Shown: in pieces, positions 1-9,885 of the stretch
Layout of the letters: every line of letters begins with the position of its first letter
Numbering within the stretch: the stretch's first letter is position 1
NCBI RefSeq assembly: GCF_029688865.1
Contig: NZ_JARUKV010000001.1
Coordinates: 309,642 to 373,641, forward strand
DNA from: Natronococcus sp. A-GB7
Lineage (GTDB): Archaea; Halobacteriota; Halobacteria; Halobacteriales; Natrialbaceae
DNA length: 64,000 nucleotides
Reading direction: 5' to 3'
The notes under the pieces: generated by a model
Told to the model about the DNA's origin: nothing
The model's database searches: none
The model's input: the letters and a program-made list of their open reading frames with translations, nothing else
Program-made: the position numbers and the translations under genes

Positions 1-2126
1 CCGACCAGGCGCGAGCCGCTCTGGAGGGTCTTGACGACGAGCTCGCCGTCGTGCTCGTCACCGCAGTCGGGACAGCTACCCAGAATCTCGCCCTCGCCCG
101 CCTCGTCGGCCTTACAGAGCGGGCAGCCGTGGACGAACGTCTGCCGTCCCGCGAGCATCTTCACCTCGTTGAGCCCGTGGTCCTCGCACTCGCCGTCCAT
201 GATCAGCGGCTTGCCCGTCGAAGGCAGCGGCAGCGTGTTCTCGCAGTCGGGGTAGCCGTCACAACCGATGAAGTAGGAACCGTGACGGCTCTGGCGGACG
301 AGCAGGTCCTCGCCACACTCCGGACAGGGTCCCAGCCGCTTGTCGTCTTTGAGCGACTTGCGGAGGTGGTCGCCGATCTCCTCGCGGGAGTCGGCCAGGT
401 TCGCGAAGATCTCCTCGAGCATCTCCCGGGACTCGTCGGTCACGTCCTCGAGGTCGGCCTCGCCGGAGGCGATCGCGTCCATGTCGGCCTCGAGCTGGGC
501 GGTCATCCCCTCGCTGACGACCCGATCGGCGTAGTTCTCGGCCGCGTCGACGACGGCCATCGCCAGCTTGGTCGGACGGGGCGGGTCGCTCTCGATGTAG
601 CCCCGGTCGTACAGTTTCTCGAGCGTGTTGTGGCGGGTCGACTTCGTTCCCAGCCCGAGATCCTCCATGGTCTCGATGAGCCGCGACTGCCCGTACCGAC
701 GGGGCGGCTGGGTCTCTTTCTCCTCGCATTCGACGTCTTCGATCGAAAGCTCCTCGCCCGTCTCGACGTCGGGGACGTAGTTCTCCGTGGTGTTGAAGTA
801 GGGGTAGACGTCGTGGTAGCCCGGTTCGACGAGGCGCTTGCCGTTTGCCTTCAGGCGGGCGTCGTCGACCTCGGCGACGACCTTGAGGTGCTCCCATTCG
901 GCGGGGTCGGCGACGGTCGCGTAGAACCGGCGGACGACCAGCTCGTAGATCTCCCACTCGTCGTCGCTGACGTCCCCGCCGCGGCTCGGAATCTCGCCCG
1001 TCGGGTGGATCGGCGGGTGGTCGGTCGTCTCCTCGTCGCCCTCCGTGGGCCGGATCTCGTCGGCCTCGAGCAGCGAGTCGGCCGAGTCGCCAAGCGTCGA
1101 GTGGCCGACGAACTCCTCGAGCAGTTCCTCGGGGTCTAAGTCGTCGGGGTAGACGGTGTTGTCGGTGCGGGGGTAGGTGATGTAGCCGGCGGTGTACAGA
1201 TCCTCGGCGATCGACATCGCGCGCTTGGCCGAATAGCCGATGGCGCTGGCCGCGCGGATGAACTGGGTCGTGTTGAACGGCGCGGGCGGGGCGTCGGTTC
1301 GCGTGCGACGGTTGACGTCGACGACCGTCGCAGCGTCGCGACTCGAGAGGGTCTCGTAGACCTCGTCGGCGCGGGCCTCCGCCCAGACGCGCTCGGCCTC
1401 GTTGTCGTCCTCGTCGCGGTAGAAGTACTGGGCCTCGAACGTCGTCTCCGCCTGTCGGAGGTCGGCGAACAGCTCCCAGTACGTCTCGGGATCGAACGCC
1501 TGGATCTCCCGTTCGCGGTCGACGATCAGCTTGAGGGTGGGTGACTGGACTCGGCCCACGGAGATGAAGTCGTTGCCGAGCTGGCCCGCCGACAGGGAGA
1601 GGAATCGGGTGAGCGCGGCGCCCCAGATCAGGTCGATGATCTGGCGGGCCTCGCCCGCCGCGGCGAGGTCGAAGTCCAGCTCGTCGGGCTCGTCGAAGGC
1701 GTTTTGGACCTCGTTCTCGGTGATCGAGGAGAACCGCACTCGCCGGATCGGGACGTCCTCGTCGACCTCGCGGACGATGTCGTACGCTTCCTTCCCGATG
1801 AGTTCGCCCTCGCGGTCGTAGTCGGTCGCGATCGCGACGCGCTCGGCCCGCCGGGCGAGGATCCGCAGCGTCGCGACGATGTTCTCCTTCGTGGCGGTCT
1901 TCTCGATGTTCGCGTCGATGAGCTCGACGGGTTCGACGTCGCGCCAGTCCGAGTACTCCGAGGGGAAGTCGACGCCGACGACGTGGCCCGACAGCCCCAC
2001 GCAGCGCTTGCCGCCCCACTCGTAGACGTTGACGCCGTTCTCGCGGCTCGAGTCGTACGTCCCGCCGCTCAGGATGTCGGCGATCCGGCGTGCGGCGTTG
2101 TCCTTCTCCGTAATGATCAGTTCCAC
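1..2126 (-). CDS. topA: DNA topoisomerase I (type IA), 3' end cut off
   Basis: Type IA topoisomerase that relaxes negatively supercoiled DNA by a single-strand passage through a covalent phosphotyrosine. About 708 residues are visible; the reading frame runs off the window edge, so the C-terminus is missing. The N-terminus is a TOPRIM domain (ELIITEKD, later ATDYDREGELIG). The catalytic tyrosine is in GYITYPRTDN, about residue 318. The C-terminal part has C4 zinc ribbons (CPECG...CDGYPDC; CEDHG...CPLC; CPDCG). The chosen start is a GTG giving MELIITEKDN, where the family normally begins. The gene stands alone, with about 235 bp to the upstream GH97 gene. Certain as to family. Confidence 0.95.
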   Translation of the reverse strand, partial: MELIITEKDNAARRIADILSGGTYDSSRENGVNVYEWGGKRCVGLSGHVVGVDFPSEYSDWRDVEPVELIDANIEKTATKENIVATLRILARRAERVAIATDYDREGELIGKEAYDIVREVDEDVPIRRVRFSSITENEVQNAFDEPDELDFDLAAAGEARQIIDLIWGAALTRFLSLSAGQLGNDFISVGRVQSPTLKLIVDREREIQAFDPETYWELFADLRQAETTFEAQYFYRDEDDNEAERVWAEARADEVYETLSSRDAATVVDVNRRTRTDAPPAPFNTTQFIRAASAIGYSAKRAMSIAEDLYTAGYITYPRTDNTVYPDDLDPEELLEEFVGHSTLGDSADSLLEADEIRPTEGDEETTDHPPIHPTGEIPSRGGDVSDDEWEIYELVVRRFYATVADPAEWEHLKVVAEVDDARLKANGKRLVEPGYHDVYPYFNTTENYVPDVETGEELSIEDVECEEKETQPPRRYGQSRLIETMEDLGLGTKSTRHNTLEKLYDRGYIESDPPRPTKLAMAVVDAAENYADRVVSEGMTAQLEADMDAIASGEADLEDVTDESREMLEEIFANLADSREEIGDHLRKSLKDDKRLGPCPECGEDLLVRQSRHGSYFIGCDGYPDCENTLPLPSTGKPLIMDGECEDHGLNEVKMLAGRQTFVHGCPLCKADEAGEGEILGSCPDCGDEHDGELVVKTLQSGSRLV

Positions 2127-2361
2127 CGCCGATCACCCCGCGGCTCGAGCGGGAGGTCCGGGAAACGAGTCGTCGTCATGGTCGCTCGGTACGATTGAGT
2201 CTCTGATAACGCTTTCGGCAAAACCGGCAGACAGCGCGGGTGTGCGTGCGTTACGCGGGCGTTGCGCTCGCGCGTGCACGAGGTGTCAGCAGAGAACAAA
2301 GAGAGAGAGAGGGTCCGACGAGACAACAGCGGAGGAGCGACCGTCCTACGCCGGCACCGCG

Positions 2362-5300
2362 CTACAGCGGCGTGAACGGAAGCGTCGCGAGCGACTCCGC
2401 GTCGTAGTCGAGGGCCGCGGACTGGTCGACGTCCGGCGGCGTCAGCATATCGATGATCCGTGGAGCGTTCTCGACCGCCCCCTCGCGTGCGCCGCCGAAG
2501 ACGAACCCGCCGGCCTCGACCTCGACCGGTCGGAACGCGCCGAAGTCCTCGGAGCCGACGATCGGGAGGATCTCGGCGTCTTCGATATCGAAGTCGGCCC
2601 CGAAGGCGTCCTTGCCGACCGAGACGATGACGGTGTCCGTCTCGAAGTCGACGAACGTCTCCGCCGAACCCAGGTCGTTCTCGTCGGCGTCGACGACGGC
2701 GGACTCGAACCCGCTCGCGCCGATCCGGTAGTGCCACTCGGATTCGAACTCGGCGGTGATCGCGAGGTCGCCCAGTTCCGTCGTGCGGCCGTCCGCCCGC
2801 GACGGGTCCCGGAGGTACGTGACGAAGTAGTGGGGCGAGAACTCGCCGCCGAAGACGTCGTAGAGCTCCTCGATCTCGAGGGCGAACAGGTAGTCGGTCT
2901 CGGACTCGTAGACGGCGACCGACCGCAGATCGAACGCCCCGTCCCGGAAGTCATCATCGGTCGGATACACGTACTCGCCGGGCCCGTGGTCGTCGCCCTG
3001 CGGATCGTCGAACTGCGCGACGAGCTCGCCGGGCGAAACGGTGACCGTCGCCGACGCGAGGACGTCCCCGCCGTCGGGATCGCGCAACGCCACGTCGTAG
3101 TCGCCGGGCGCGGCGATCGTGTAGCCGAACTCGAAGGTCTCGTCGGACGCTCCCGGCGAGAGCCGGACGTTGTCGAGCGCGACGCGGTCGCCGTCGACCT
3201 CGACCGCGACCGTCGTCCCGCCGACGAACGCGCTGTCGTTGTCGCCCGTCGCCGTGATGAACGGCTCGCCGAGCCCCGCGTCCTCGTCGATGGCGTACGC
3301 GAGGTCCTGGGTCGGGCGCTCGTAGGTCGGGAGCTCGCTGCGTTCCCGCCCTCGGGCCCGCCGAAGACGGATCGCCGTCCCGCCGCTGCGGGCCATCGAC
3401 GCCAGCAGCGTCGTGCTCGGGTCGACGATCGCCTCGTCGATCCTGACGGCTTCCGGATCGGACTCGTAGCCGCCGCCGATCCCGTCCGAGTAGATCTCGG
3501 CGACGTAGTTCGGCCCGCGAGGACCTGCCCCCTGGCCGGCGTCGCCGGAGCTCCCCGGCGCGAGGAACTCGAGGGGGACGTCGACCGCGCGGCCGCTCTC
3601 GTCGGTCATCGCGCCGACGTACCACTCCTCGCCGTCGCGGCGGGCGGTGACGACGTAGTCGCCGATCGCCGAGTCGACGACGGCCGTCTCGTCCCAGTCG
3701 GCCGCCGGGACGTTCTCGATGAACTCGAACTCGGGTTCGGCCGCGAAGTTCTCGCGCTCGGGCGTGTACCCCTCGTAGTCGGCTGGCACCGGGGAGGCGT
3801 CGCCGGGTTCGGTGACGGCGATCGTGTTGAGGTTGAAGCCGCCGACGTCGCCCTCGAACGTCTCGCCGTCCTCGTAGTCGAGTTCGACCGCGATCTCGTT
3901 GTCTCCCTCGGCGAGTTCGATCTCGGTCGTGAGCACCTCCCACCGGTCCCAGTAGTCGGTAAAGTCGGGTTCGATCGTCCGCGTCTCGTCGTTGACCCGC
4001 AGGGTCGCCTGCGGTCCGCCGGCCTCGATCACGCGCTCGGCGTTGTCCTCGGGGGCGCTCGCGTACCGCAAGTGCAGGTCGTACGTGCCCGCCGCGGCGT
4101 CGCGAACCGTCACCGAGACCGATGAGCCCGACGGGACGCGGTTTGGATCGACCGCAACGGCGTTCGTCCCGAACGCGTTGCGCCACTCGTCGAGCGTAAT
4201 GAAGCCCTCGATCTCGCCGGCCGCGGCCTGGACGAGTTCGCCGACCTCGAGCTCCGGGCTGATGTAGGCCTCGAGGCGGTCGGCGGCCATCTGGAGCCCG
4301 CTCAGGTAGTTGGGGTACATCGCGAGCTGTTTCGCCCGCGTGGTCTGGACCTGATCGCCCCGGTCGTCGGTGAACGTGATGTCGAAGATCCCGGGCTGGT
4401 AGCTGACCGGACCGGCCAGGTTCCGCGTGAACGGGATCGTGACGTGGTGTTCCTCGCCGACGTTCGAGCTCAGCTGGTCGAAGCCGTCGAACTCCTGGGC
4501 CGTGACGACCTCGCGGTTGGCCACGTTCGGGTAGGTGCGGATCTCGCCGGTCGGTTTGATCCCCTCGTGGATCTCGAGCAGCTGGCGGTTCGCGGCGGCC
4601 TCCTCGATGACCAGCCGGTGGTGGTTGACCGCGAGCTGGTTGTGCTGGTTGTGGGTCGCCTCGGTCCCGTCGCCGTCGATGCCCAGCCCCGGATCCGAGA
4701 CGTAGCCGTTCTTGATCGAGTGGATCCCGACGTCCTCGTACTGGGCGAAGATGTCGTCCTCGAGGATCTGTTCCTCGTAGTTCGGAAGCGCCCCGGCGGT
4801 CTCGTTGTGCATCGTCATCTCGACTGCGGGCTCTAACTCCCCGCCGAAGTCGGTCACCTCCCGAACGTCGAAGTCGGGATAGGACTCGTCGACGCCGAAC
4901 TCGAGGCCGGTGCCGTCGCCGGGGTAGGTGTCCCAGCCCTGATTCCAGCCCTCGACGAGGACGCTGTCGATCCCGTTCTCGGCGGCGAAGGTCATGTACC
5001 GCTTCATCCGCTCGGTTCGGGCGCCGTGGATGTAGCTGGCCGGATCCTCGCCGTCAGCTGCGATCTCTTCGTCGGTCCTGTACTCCCAGTTGGCCGAGCC
5101 GGCGATCATCGTCCACCAGATACCGATGTACTTCCGGGGCTCGATCCAGTCGGTATCGGGCTCCCCGTCGACGGTCGGCAGGACCGACTCCTTCAGCGCC
5201 GAACTCAACAGCGGGATCAGCTGCGATTCGATCAGGTCGCCGTCCCGGCGACCGATCTGGATCGTCCGCCAGGGCGTCGCCGTCGGCAGCTCCAGGGAGG

Positions 5301-6180
5301 CCTTCGTCCCGTCGGGCAGCGGCGTCAGTTCCGTATCGAACGTCGTTCCACCGTCTTCGGACCGCGGTGCGAGCGTCGCGGACGCGTAGTCCTCGAGGTC
5401 CGCCTCGTGGACGCTCAGGTAGGCGTCGTCGTCCGCCCGCACCGTCAGCGGCGTGTGCGCGCCGTTTCGCATCGGCGTCCCGGTCGGCTCCGTCTCCCGG
5501 CTCCCGCCCGAAATCTCGCTGAGCGGGGTCTCGGTGTACTCCTGTTCGAACCGGGGGTTGACCACCTCGTTCGGGATCCACCAGGACGTGTAGTCGCCGG
5601 CAAAGGCGAACTCGGTGTTCTCGGCGGTGACGACGGCCCGGTCGCTGTTGCTCGCGAAGCTCTCGTCGAGGACCACCCGCATCCCTACGCCGTCGTCGAA
5701 CACCCGAACCTCGAGGTTCGCGGACCGAGCCGGGTCCTCGGTCTCGGTCAGACCGACGACGAGCGACTCGTAGGGCTCGCTGACGCGCTCGAACTCGCCC
5801 CAGACCGGCTCCCACTCCTCGGTTGCGGACTCGCGGTCGGTTCCGGTCACCTCGAGGTCGACGCCGTCGTCCTCGCCCGCGCCGAACGTCGGCTGGTTTC
5901 GGAACTCGAAGCCGACCGTCGAGGGGTCGACGTAGGTCGTCCCGTCGACGGCAACCTCGTAAGTAGGGAGGCCGTCGGACGCGTCGACGGTAACCGAGAT
6001 CGACCCGTCGGGCGAGTCGATCCGCTGGACGGGATCGTCCTCACCGTTCGTCACTCGAGCGGCGGCCTCGGTCGGTACCGATCGCGTGTACGCCGCAGCG
6101 GCCAGCGCACCTGCCACCCCGGACAGGAACGTCCGCCTGTTGGAGTCGAGTAATGATTGCTGTGATTGTTTTTCACGCAT
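2362..6180 (-). CDS. Exported GH97-type glycoside hydrolase with C-terminal glucodextranase-like module
   Basis: Predicted secreted alpha-glycosidase of 1,272 residues. The N-terminus has a twin-arginine leader (SNRRTFLSGVAGALAAAA). Residues about 50-330 match the GH97 beta-sandwich and 335-650 the catalytic barrel; acidic motifs LVEGWNQGW, MTMHNETAG, HEGIKPTG and VTAQEFDG sit where the inverting GH97 enzymes such as SusB carry calcium-binding and catalytic glutamates. An inserted jelly-roll-like module (about 680-790) precedes the GH97 C-terminal sandwich, and the last 250 residues (from DPQGDDHGPGEYVYP) resemble the C-terminal module of glucodextranase. This is far longer than the usual 650-700 residues. 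A GTG three codons upstream is possible, but the ATG lies 27 nt after a TATA box. Substrate unknown; alpha-glucan is an inference. Confidence 0.85.
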   Translation of the reverse strand: MREKQSQQSLLDSNRRTFLSGVAGALAAAAYTRSVPTEAAARVTNGEDDPVQRIDSPDGSISVTVDASDGLPTYEVAVDGTTYVDPSTVGFEFRNQPTFGAGEDDGVDLEVTGTDRESATEEWEPVWGEFERVSEPYESLVVGLTETEDPARSANLEVRVFDDGVGMRVVLDESFASNSDRAVVTAENTEFAFAGDYTSWWIPNEVVNPRFEQEYTETPLSEISGGSRETEPTGTPMRNGAHTPLTVRADDDAYLSVHEADLEDYASATLAPRSEDGGTTFDTELTPLPDGTKASLELPTATPWRTIQIGRRDGDLIESQLIPLLSSALKESVLPTVDGEPDTDWIEPRKYIGIWWTMIAGSANWEYRTDEEIAADGEDPASYIHGARTERMKRYMTFAAENGIDSVLVEGWNQGWDTYPGDGTGLEFGVDESYPDFDVREVTDFGGELEPAVEMTMHNETAGALPNYEEQILEDDIFAQYEDVGIHSIKNGYVSDPGLGIDGDGTEATHNQHNQLAVNHHRLVIEEAAANRQLLEIHEGIKPTGEIRTYPNVANREVVTAQEFDGFDQLSSNVGEEHHVTIPFTRNLAGPVSYQPGIFDITFTDDRGDQVQTTRAKQLAMYPNYLSGLQMAADRLEAYISPELEVGELVQAAAGEIEGFITLDEWRNAFGTNAVAVDPNRVPSGSSVSVTVRDAAAGTYDLHLRYASAPEDNAERVIEAGGPQATLRVNDETRTIEPDFTDYWDRWEVLTTEIELAEGDNEIAVELDYEDGETFEGDVGGFNLNTIAVTEPGDASPVPADYEGYTPERENFAAEPEFEFIENVPAADWDETAVVDSAIGDYVVTARRDGEEWYVGAMTDESGRAVDVPLEFLAPGSSGDAGQGAGPRGPNYVAEIYSDGIGGGYESDPEAVRIDEAIVDPSTTLLASMARSGGTAIRLRRARGRERSELPTYERPTQDLAYAIDEDAGLGEPFITATGDNDSAFVGGTTVAVEVDGDRVALDNVRLSPGASDETFEFGYTIAAPGDYDVALRDPDGGDVLASATVTVSPGELVAQFDDPQGDDHGPGEYVYPTDDDFRDGAFDLRSVAVYESETDYLFALEIEELYDVFGGEFSPHYFVTYLRDPSRADGRTTELGDLAITAEFESEWHYRIGASGFESAVVDADENDLGSAETFVDFETDTVIVSVGKDAFGADFDIEDAEILPIVGSEDFGAFRPVEVEAGGFVFGGAREGAVENAPRIIDMLTPPDVDQSAALDYDAESLATLPFTPL

Positions 6181-6201
6181 TATGGTCACAGTTCACATCC
6201 C

Positions 6202-6212
6202 ATATTATAAAC
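6202..6212 (-). promoter_or_regulatory. TATA box of the GH97 gene
   Basis: Reading the minus strand, TTTATAATATG is centred about 27 nt before the ATG at 6180. That spacing puts the transcript start at or next to the start codon, as in leaderless haloarchaeal messages, and supports the ATG over the upstream GTG. Confidence 0.6.
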
Positions 6213-6311
6213 CATTGTGGTTCCGGAAACGGATACGGGAGTGGCGGGTACCACGGCCGGAAAGCCTGCGCTTTTCAGCCGCCCGGACGAGGTACGGACG
6301 AGGACCTACGC

Positions 6312-7793
6312 GTGACGGACTCGGAGCGCAAAGGCGTCGATATGACCACGGGGGCGATCCCGCCCAAGCTAGTCCACCTGGCCTGGCCGCTTGTCCTGGG
6401 GAACCTCCTGCAGACGTTCTACAACCTGGCGGATATGTTCTGGGTGGGTCGCGTGAGCAGCGAGGCCGTCGCCGCCGTCTCGCTGATGTTTCCGCTGTCG
6501 TGGATGTTCGTCTCGACGGCGATGGGACTGACGGCGGCGACGATCGCGCTGGTCTCCCAGTACGTCGGTGCCGACGAGGACCGAATGGCCGACCGAGTCG
6601 TCGCCCAGACGATCCTGCTCGCGCTGGCCGTCTCGAGCGTCCTCGCTGCCATCGGGCTCTACTTCCGGCGACCGCTGCTCGTCCTGATCGGCGCCCGCGA
6701 CCAGGTGTTCGTCGAGGCGCTCGCCTACATCGAGGTTATCTTCCTCGCGCTGCCGCTGACCTTCCTCTTTTTCGCGTTCCGCTCGTCGCTACAGGGCGCC
6801 GGCGATACGAAGACGGCGATGTGGCTCGTGCTGATCTCGGCCGGACTCAACGTCGTCCTTGATCCCTTCCTCATCCTCGGCTGGGGGCCGTTTCCCGAGC
6901 TGGGAACCCAGGGCGCGGCCGTGGCGACGTTTATCGCCCGTGCGTTCGCCACCGTCGTCGGAATCGGGATCCTGCTCGACGGGCGGTTCGGCGTTCGGCT
7001 CCGGCTCGGCGACCTGACACCCGACCTCTCGATCCAGAAGCAACTGATCGACATCGGCTACCCGGCGACGATCGACGGCTGGGCGCGCAGCTTCGCCTCG
7101 GTGGCGATGGCCGGCTTCGTCGCCCGTTTCGGGGCCGCACCGACCGCAGCCTACGGGATCGGCGTCCGGTTCATGTCGGTGACGTGGGCCGTCGCGGGCG
7201 CGGTCGGCAACGCGACCGCAACCGGGGTCGGACAGAACCTCGGGGCGGGTACCCCCGACCGAGCCGCGGCCGTCGCCCGGGTCGCGACTGCGGGGACCAT
7301 GCTGTTGATCTTCGCGGTTGCGGCGGTTCTCGTGGCCTTCCCCGCCCAGGCGATGCGGATCTTCGTCGCCGACCCAGACGTGATCGCAGAGGGCGTTCTC
7401 TTCCTCCGGATCATGGCGCCGTTCTGGGCGCTGTTCGCCGGCGTGATGGTCCTTCAGGGGGCGTTCCGGGGCGCCGGCAACACCCGTGAGGCGATGGTGC
7501 TTTCGTTCCTCTCGCGGTGGATCTTCCGGGTCCCGGTCGCGCTGGTGCTCGCCTTCACGGCCGTGACGGTGCCGTTCGTCGGCGTGACGATTCCGACGGT
7601 CGCCGCGATCGACCTCGGCGTTGCGGGCATCTGGTGGGCGTTCTCGTTCGGGATGGTGGCCTCGTTCGTCGTCGCCGTGTTCTGGTTCCGGCTCGGGACC
7701 TGGACCGAGGGCGTCATCGACGAGGCGGACGAGCCTCGAGACGCTCGGGCCAACTCGAGCGCGGGCGACGAGCGCGAGGCCGTCGATCCCTAA
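6312..7793 (+). CDS. MATE family efflux transporter
   Basis: Integral membrane exporter of the MATE/MOP superfamily, 493 residues with about 12 hydrophobic segments, probably driven by Na+ or H+ and exporting cationic compounds (family knowledge; substrate unknown). The hallmark N-terminus is visible as DMTTGAIPPKLVHLAWPLV followed by QTFYNLADMFWVG, and the second half repeats the pattern (VLQGAFRGAGNTREAM). A longer frame begins at 6153 inside the divergent gene, but the GTG at 6312 leaves the normal short leader before the DMTTG element; ATG 6342 is also possible. The stop overlaps the stop of the convergent flippase gene by 4 nt. Confidence 0.85.
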   Translation: MTDSERKGVDMTTGAIPPKLVHLAWPLVLGNLLQTFYNLADMFWVGRVSSEAVAAVSLMFPLSWMFVSTAMGLTAATIALVSQYVGADEDRMADRVVAQTILLALAVSSVLAAIGLYFRRPLLVLIGARDQVFVEALAYIEVIFLALPLTFLFFAFRSSLQGAGDTKTAMWLVLISAGLNVVLDPFLILGWGPFPELGTQGAAVATFIARAFATVVGIGILLDGRFGVRLRLGDLTPDLSIQKQLIDIGYPATIDGWARSFASVAMAGFVARFGAAPTAAYGIGVRFMSVTWAVAGAVGNATATGVGQNLGAGTPDRAAAVARVATAGTMLLIFAVAAVLVAFPAQAMRIFVADPDVIAEGVLFLRIMAPFWALFAGVMVLQGAFRGAGNTREAMVLSFLSRWIFRVPVALVLAFTAVTVPFVGVTIPTVAAIDLGVAGIWWAFSFGMVASFVVAVFWFRLGTWTEGVIDEADEPRDARANSSAGDEREAVDP

Positions 7794-9307
7794 CCGGAGC
7801 CGCCGACGGGGAGCCACTTGCGTAGCGTCGGACTGAACTCCGCGGCCATGCGCGCGTCGTCGTCGGTGAAGGCGTCCGTGAGGACGAGCGTGCCCGCGTA
7901 GGTGGCGACCACGACGATCGGCAGGACCGTGACGATCAGGAGATCGGACTCGAGGACGTAGACGACGGGCGCGCCCGCGACGATCGCCGGGATGCCGGCA
8001 CCGACGATCTTCGCGAAGTCCCGGGTGAACGGGTGGATTCCGTCGAGGTAGTAGATCTCCGCGAGGGTCAGCCCGCCGACGAGAAACAGGGCGGTCGCCG
8101 AGCCGATCGCGGCGCCCTCCATCCCGATGAACGGAACGAGCGTAAACGAGACGAGGAGGTTGACCCCGAAGAGCACGAGAGTGTTGGCGAAGACGAACCG
8201 GGAGTAGCCAAGGCCCTGCAGCAGCGAGCCGTCGGGACCGCCAAAGGTGACGTTGAAGAGGAAGGCGGCGGCCAGCAGGGCGACGACGGCGGTCGCCTCG
8301 GCGTACTGGGGCGTGTACAGCACCGCGAGGAAGGAGCTCGCGCCCAGCGAGAGGAAGATGGCGACGGGCAGCGTGATGCCGGCGATCCAGCGGGCCATGA
8401 TCCGGAACCGCTGTTCGACGAGATCGATATCGTCCCGGCTCTCGGCGATCAGGGGTTTGAACACGGGCGACAGCGAGTTGAAGATGATCATCAGTCCCGA
8501 GCCGAGCATGTAGCCGACGCGGTAGATCCCGACGTCGTCGGAGTCGAGGAAGAAGCCGAGCACGAAGTAGTCGACGTGGCCCATCAGCACGAAGACGACG
8601 CTGGTCATCGCCAGCGGGACCGAGTACTTCACCAGCGGGCCTGGTGCGACCAGCTCGAGCTCCCTCGAGAGCAGGTCCCAGGCCTTGTAGGTGAAGACGG
8701 CGGCGCCGACCGTGATCGCGACGAACAGGCCGACGATGTAGCCGGCGACGAGCCCGAGCAGTCCGAACCCCGCGAGCAACAGCCCTGCGGTGGCGGTAAA
8801 CCGGACGATCGGCCGCACGAGGTCCCGCATGATGACCCGGTACTGAAGCTTCTTGATGCTGTAGTAGGAGGTCAGCAGGACGTTGTAGATCGCCAGCATC
8901 GGGATCGTCACCGAGAGGAGCAGGAGTCCGACCCGCAGCGCCGGCTCCTCGAAGAACTCCGCGAACGTGGCGGCGCTGAGCGCGAGCGCGAGCGCGACCA
9001 GCGACGACGTCACGAGCACCGTCGCGGTCACCTGGACGATCACGCCCTTTGCCTTCCCGTACTCGTCGTTGTCGAGGTACTGCGGGACGAAGTAGTCGAT
9101 GGCGAGGGGAAGTCCGAGGTTGGCAAAGACCTGCATGAAGAGGATGACCGACGTCGCCAGCACGAACAGCCCGTAGACCGAGGGGCTGACGAACCGCGTC
9201 ATCAGCATGACGATCGCAAACCCCAGCGCGCCGTTGATCACGTTCCCGGCGAACGTGATGCTCCCCTGTCTGGCGAGCGTGGTAACGCCTTCGTCCTGGT
9301 CGGTCAT
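7790..9307 (-). CDS. Polysaccharide/lipid-linked oligosaccharide flippase (Wzx-like)
   Basis: Membrane protein of 505 residues with about 14 hydrophobic segments, matching the polysaccharide biosynthesis (RfbX/Wzx) branch of the MOP superfamily. The N-terminal pattern ARQGSITFAGNVINGALGF and the mid-protein PLAMTSVVFVLMGHVDYF are typical. Such proteins move lipid-linked sugars across the cytoplasmic membrane, for example for S-layer glycosylation or exopolysaccharide. No glycosyltransferases are nearby, so it is an orphan copy here and its sugar substrate cannot be inferred. It converges with the MATE gene; the stops overlap. Confidence 0.85.
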   Translation of the reverse strand: MTDQDEGVTTLARQGSITFAGNVINGALGFAIVMLMTRFVSPSVYGLFVLATSVILFMQVFANLGLPLAIDYFVPQYLDNDEYGKAKGVIVQVTATVLVTSSLVALALALSAATFAEFFEEPALRVGLLLLSVTIPMLAIYNVLLTSYYSIKKLQYRVIMRDLVRPIVRFTATAGLLLAGFGLLGLVAGYIVGLFVAITVGAAVFTYKAWDLLSRELELVAPGPLVKYSVPLAMTSVVFVLMGHVDYFVLGFFLDSDDVGIYRVGYMLGSGLMIIFNSLSPVFKPLIAESRDDIDLVEQRFRIMARWIAGITLPVAIFLSLGASSFLAVLYTPQYAEATAVVALLAAAFLFNVTFGGPDGSLLQGLGYSRFVFANTLVLFGVNLLVSFTLVPFIGMEGAAIGSATALFLVGGLTLAEIYYLDGIHPFTRDFAKIVGAGIPAIVAGAPVVYVLESDLLIVTVLPIVVVATYAGTLVLTDAFTDDDARMAAEFSPTLRKWLPVGGSG

Positions 9308-9391
9308 GGCAACGTGGGTTGTCGATGGTCGCGACGTTCCGTCGGCGTCGCGTGCGGTCGTCGGTTCGCTTCCGCGGTCGGCTCGGACACG

Positions 9392-9781
9392 TCAGACACC
9401 CGTCGCCGGCTCGAGCTCGTAGCTGTCGACCGCAGCGGCCTCCTCGCCGAAGTGAGGAAACTCCGCGTCGAACGGCCACTCCTCGCCCTCGGCGACGTCC
9501 TCCTCGACGTTCTCGATGACGCTCTCGAGCTCCTCCCCTTCGTCGTCGAAAAACGTCACTCGGATCTCGACGTACGACAGCGTTCGCTCGCCCGCGTTCC
9601 TGACGACGCCCCAGACGTAGACGCGTTCGTCCTCGGTACCGGGGTCGTCGCGCACGAGGTCGTCCCAGACGATCTCCACGTCGGCGGGTTCGGTGATCTC
9701 CTCTGCGTCCTCGGTGAAGTACTCGAGACAGCCCGACACCGACAGCGACGTGGCGACGGCCAGGAACGCACGGCGATACAT
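9392..9781 (-). CDS. Small lipoprotein with FxLYD-like domain
   Basis: A 129-residue exported protein. The leader MYRRAFLAVATSLSVSGC ends in a lipobox (SVSGC), so cysteine 18 is a likely lipid anchor. Residues about 40-115 form one beta-rich domain with the pattern VYVWGVVRNAGERTLSYVEI followed by VTFFDDEGEEL, which resembles FxLYD domains of haloarchaeal surface proteins. The longer open frame upstream is not used because the lipoprotein leader begins at this ATG. It follows the flippase on the same strand by 84 bp but need not share function. Role unknown. Confidence 0.75.
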   Translation of the reverse strand: MYRRAFLAVATSLSVSGCLEYFTEDAEEITEPADVEIVWDDLVRDDPGTEDERVYVWGVVRNAGERTLSYVEIRVTFFDDEGEELESVIENVEEDVAEGEEWPFDAEFPHFGEEAAAVDSYELEPATGV

Positions 9782-9885
9782 CGAGTCGGTCGTTTGCAGC
9801 CGCGGGTCTTGAGGGTACGGATTCGGGTTAGCAACCCGACGTATCGCGACACACTTTTCACTACCGACTGTTACCACCTAGTTGT

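Noticed and set aside
259..2136. A 625-codon open frame antisense-shifted within topA
   Set aside because: It is Arg/Pro-rich and out of frame with the clear topoisomerase reading frame, which is open through the window edge.
2029..4125. A long plus-strand frame opposite the GH97 gene
   Set aside because: Antisense shadow typical of high-GC genes; no domain, and the opposite strand encodes a recognisable enzyme.
9782..9885. A TPP riboswitch in front of thi4
   Set aside because: The leader is too short and lacks the conserved CUGAGA-type core; haloarchaea use the ThiR protein for this control.
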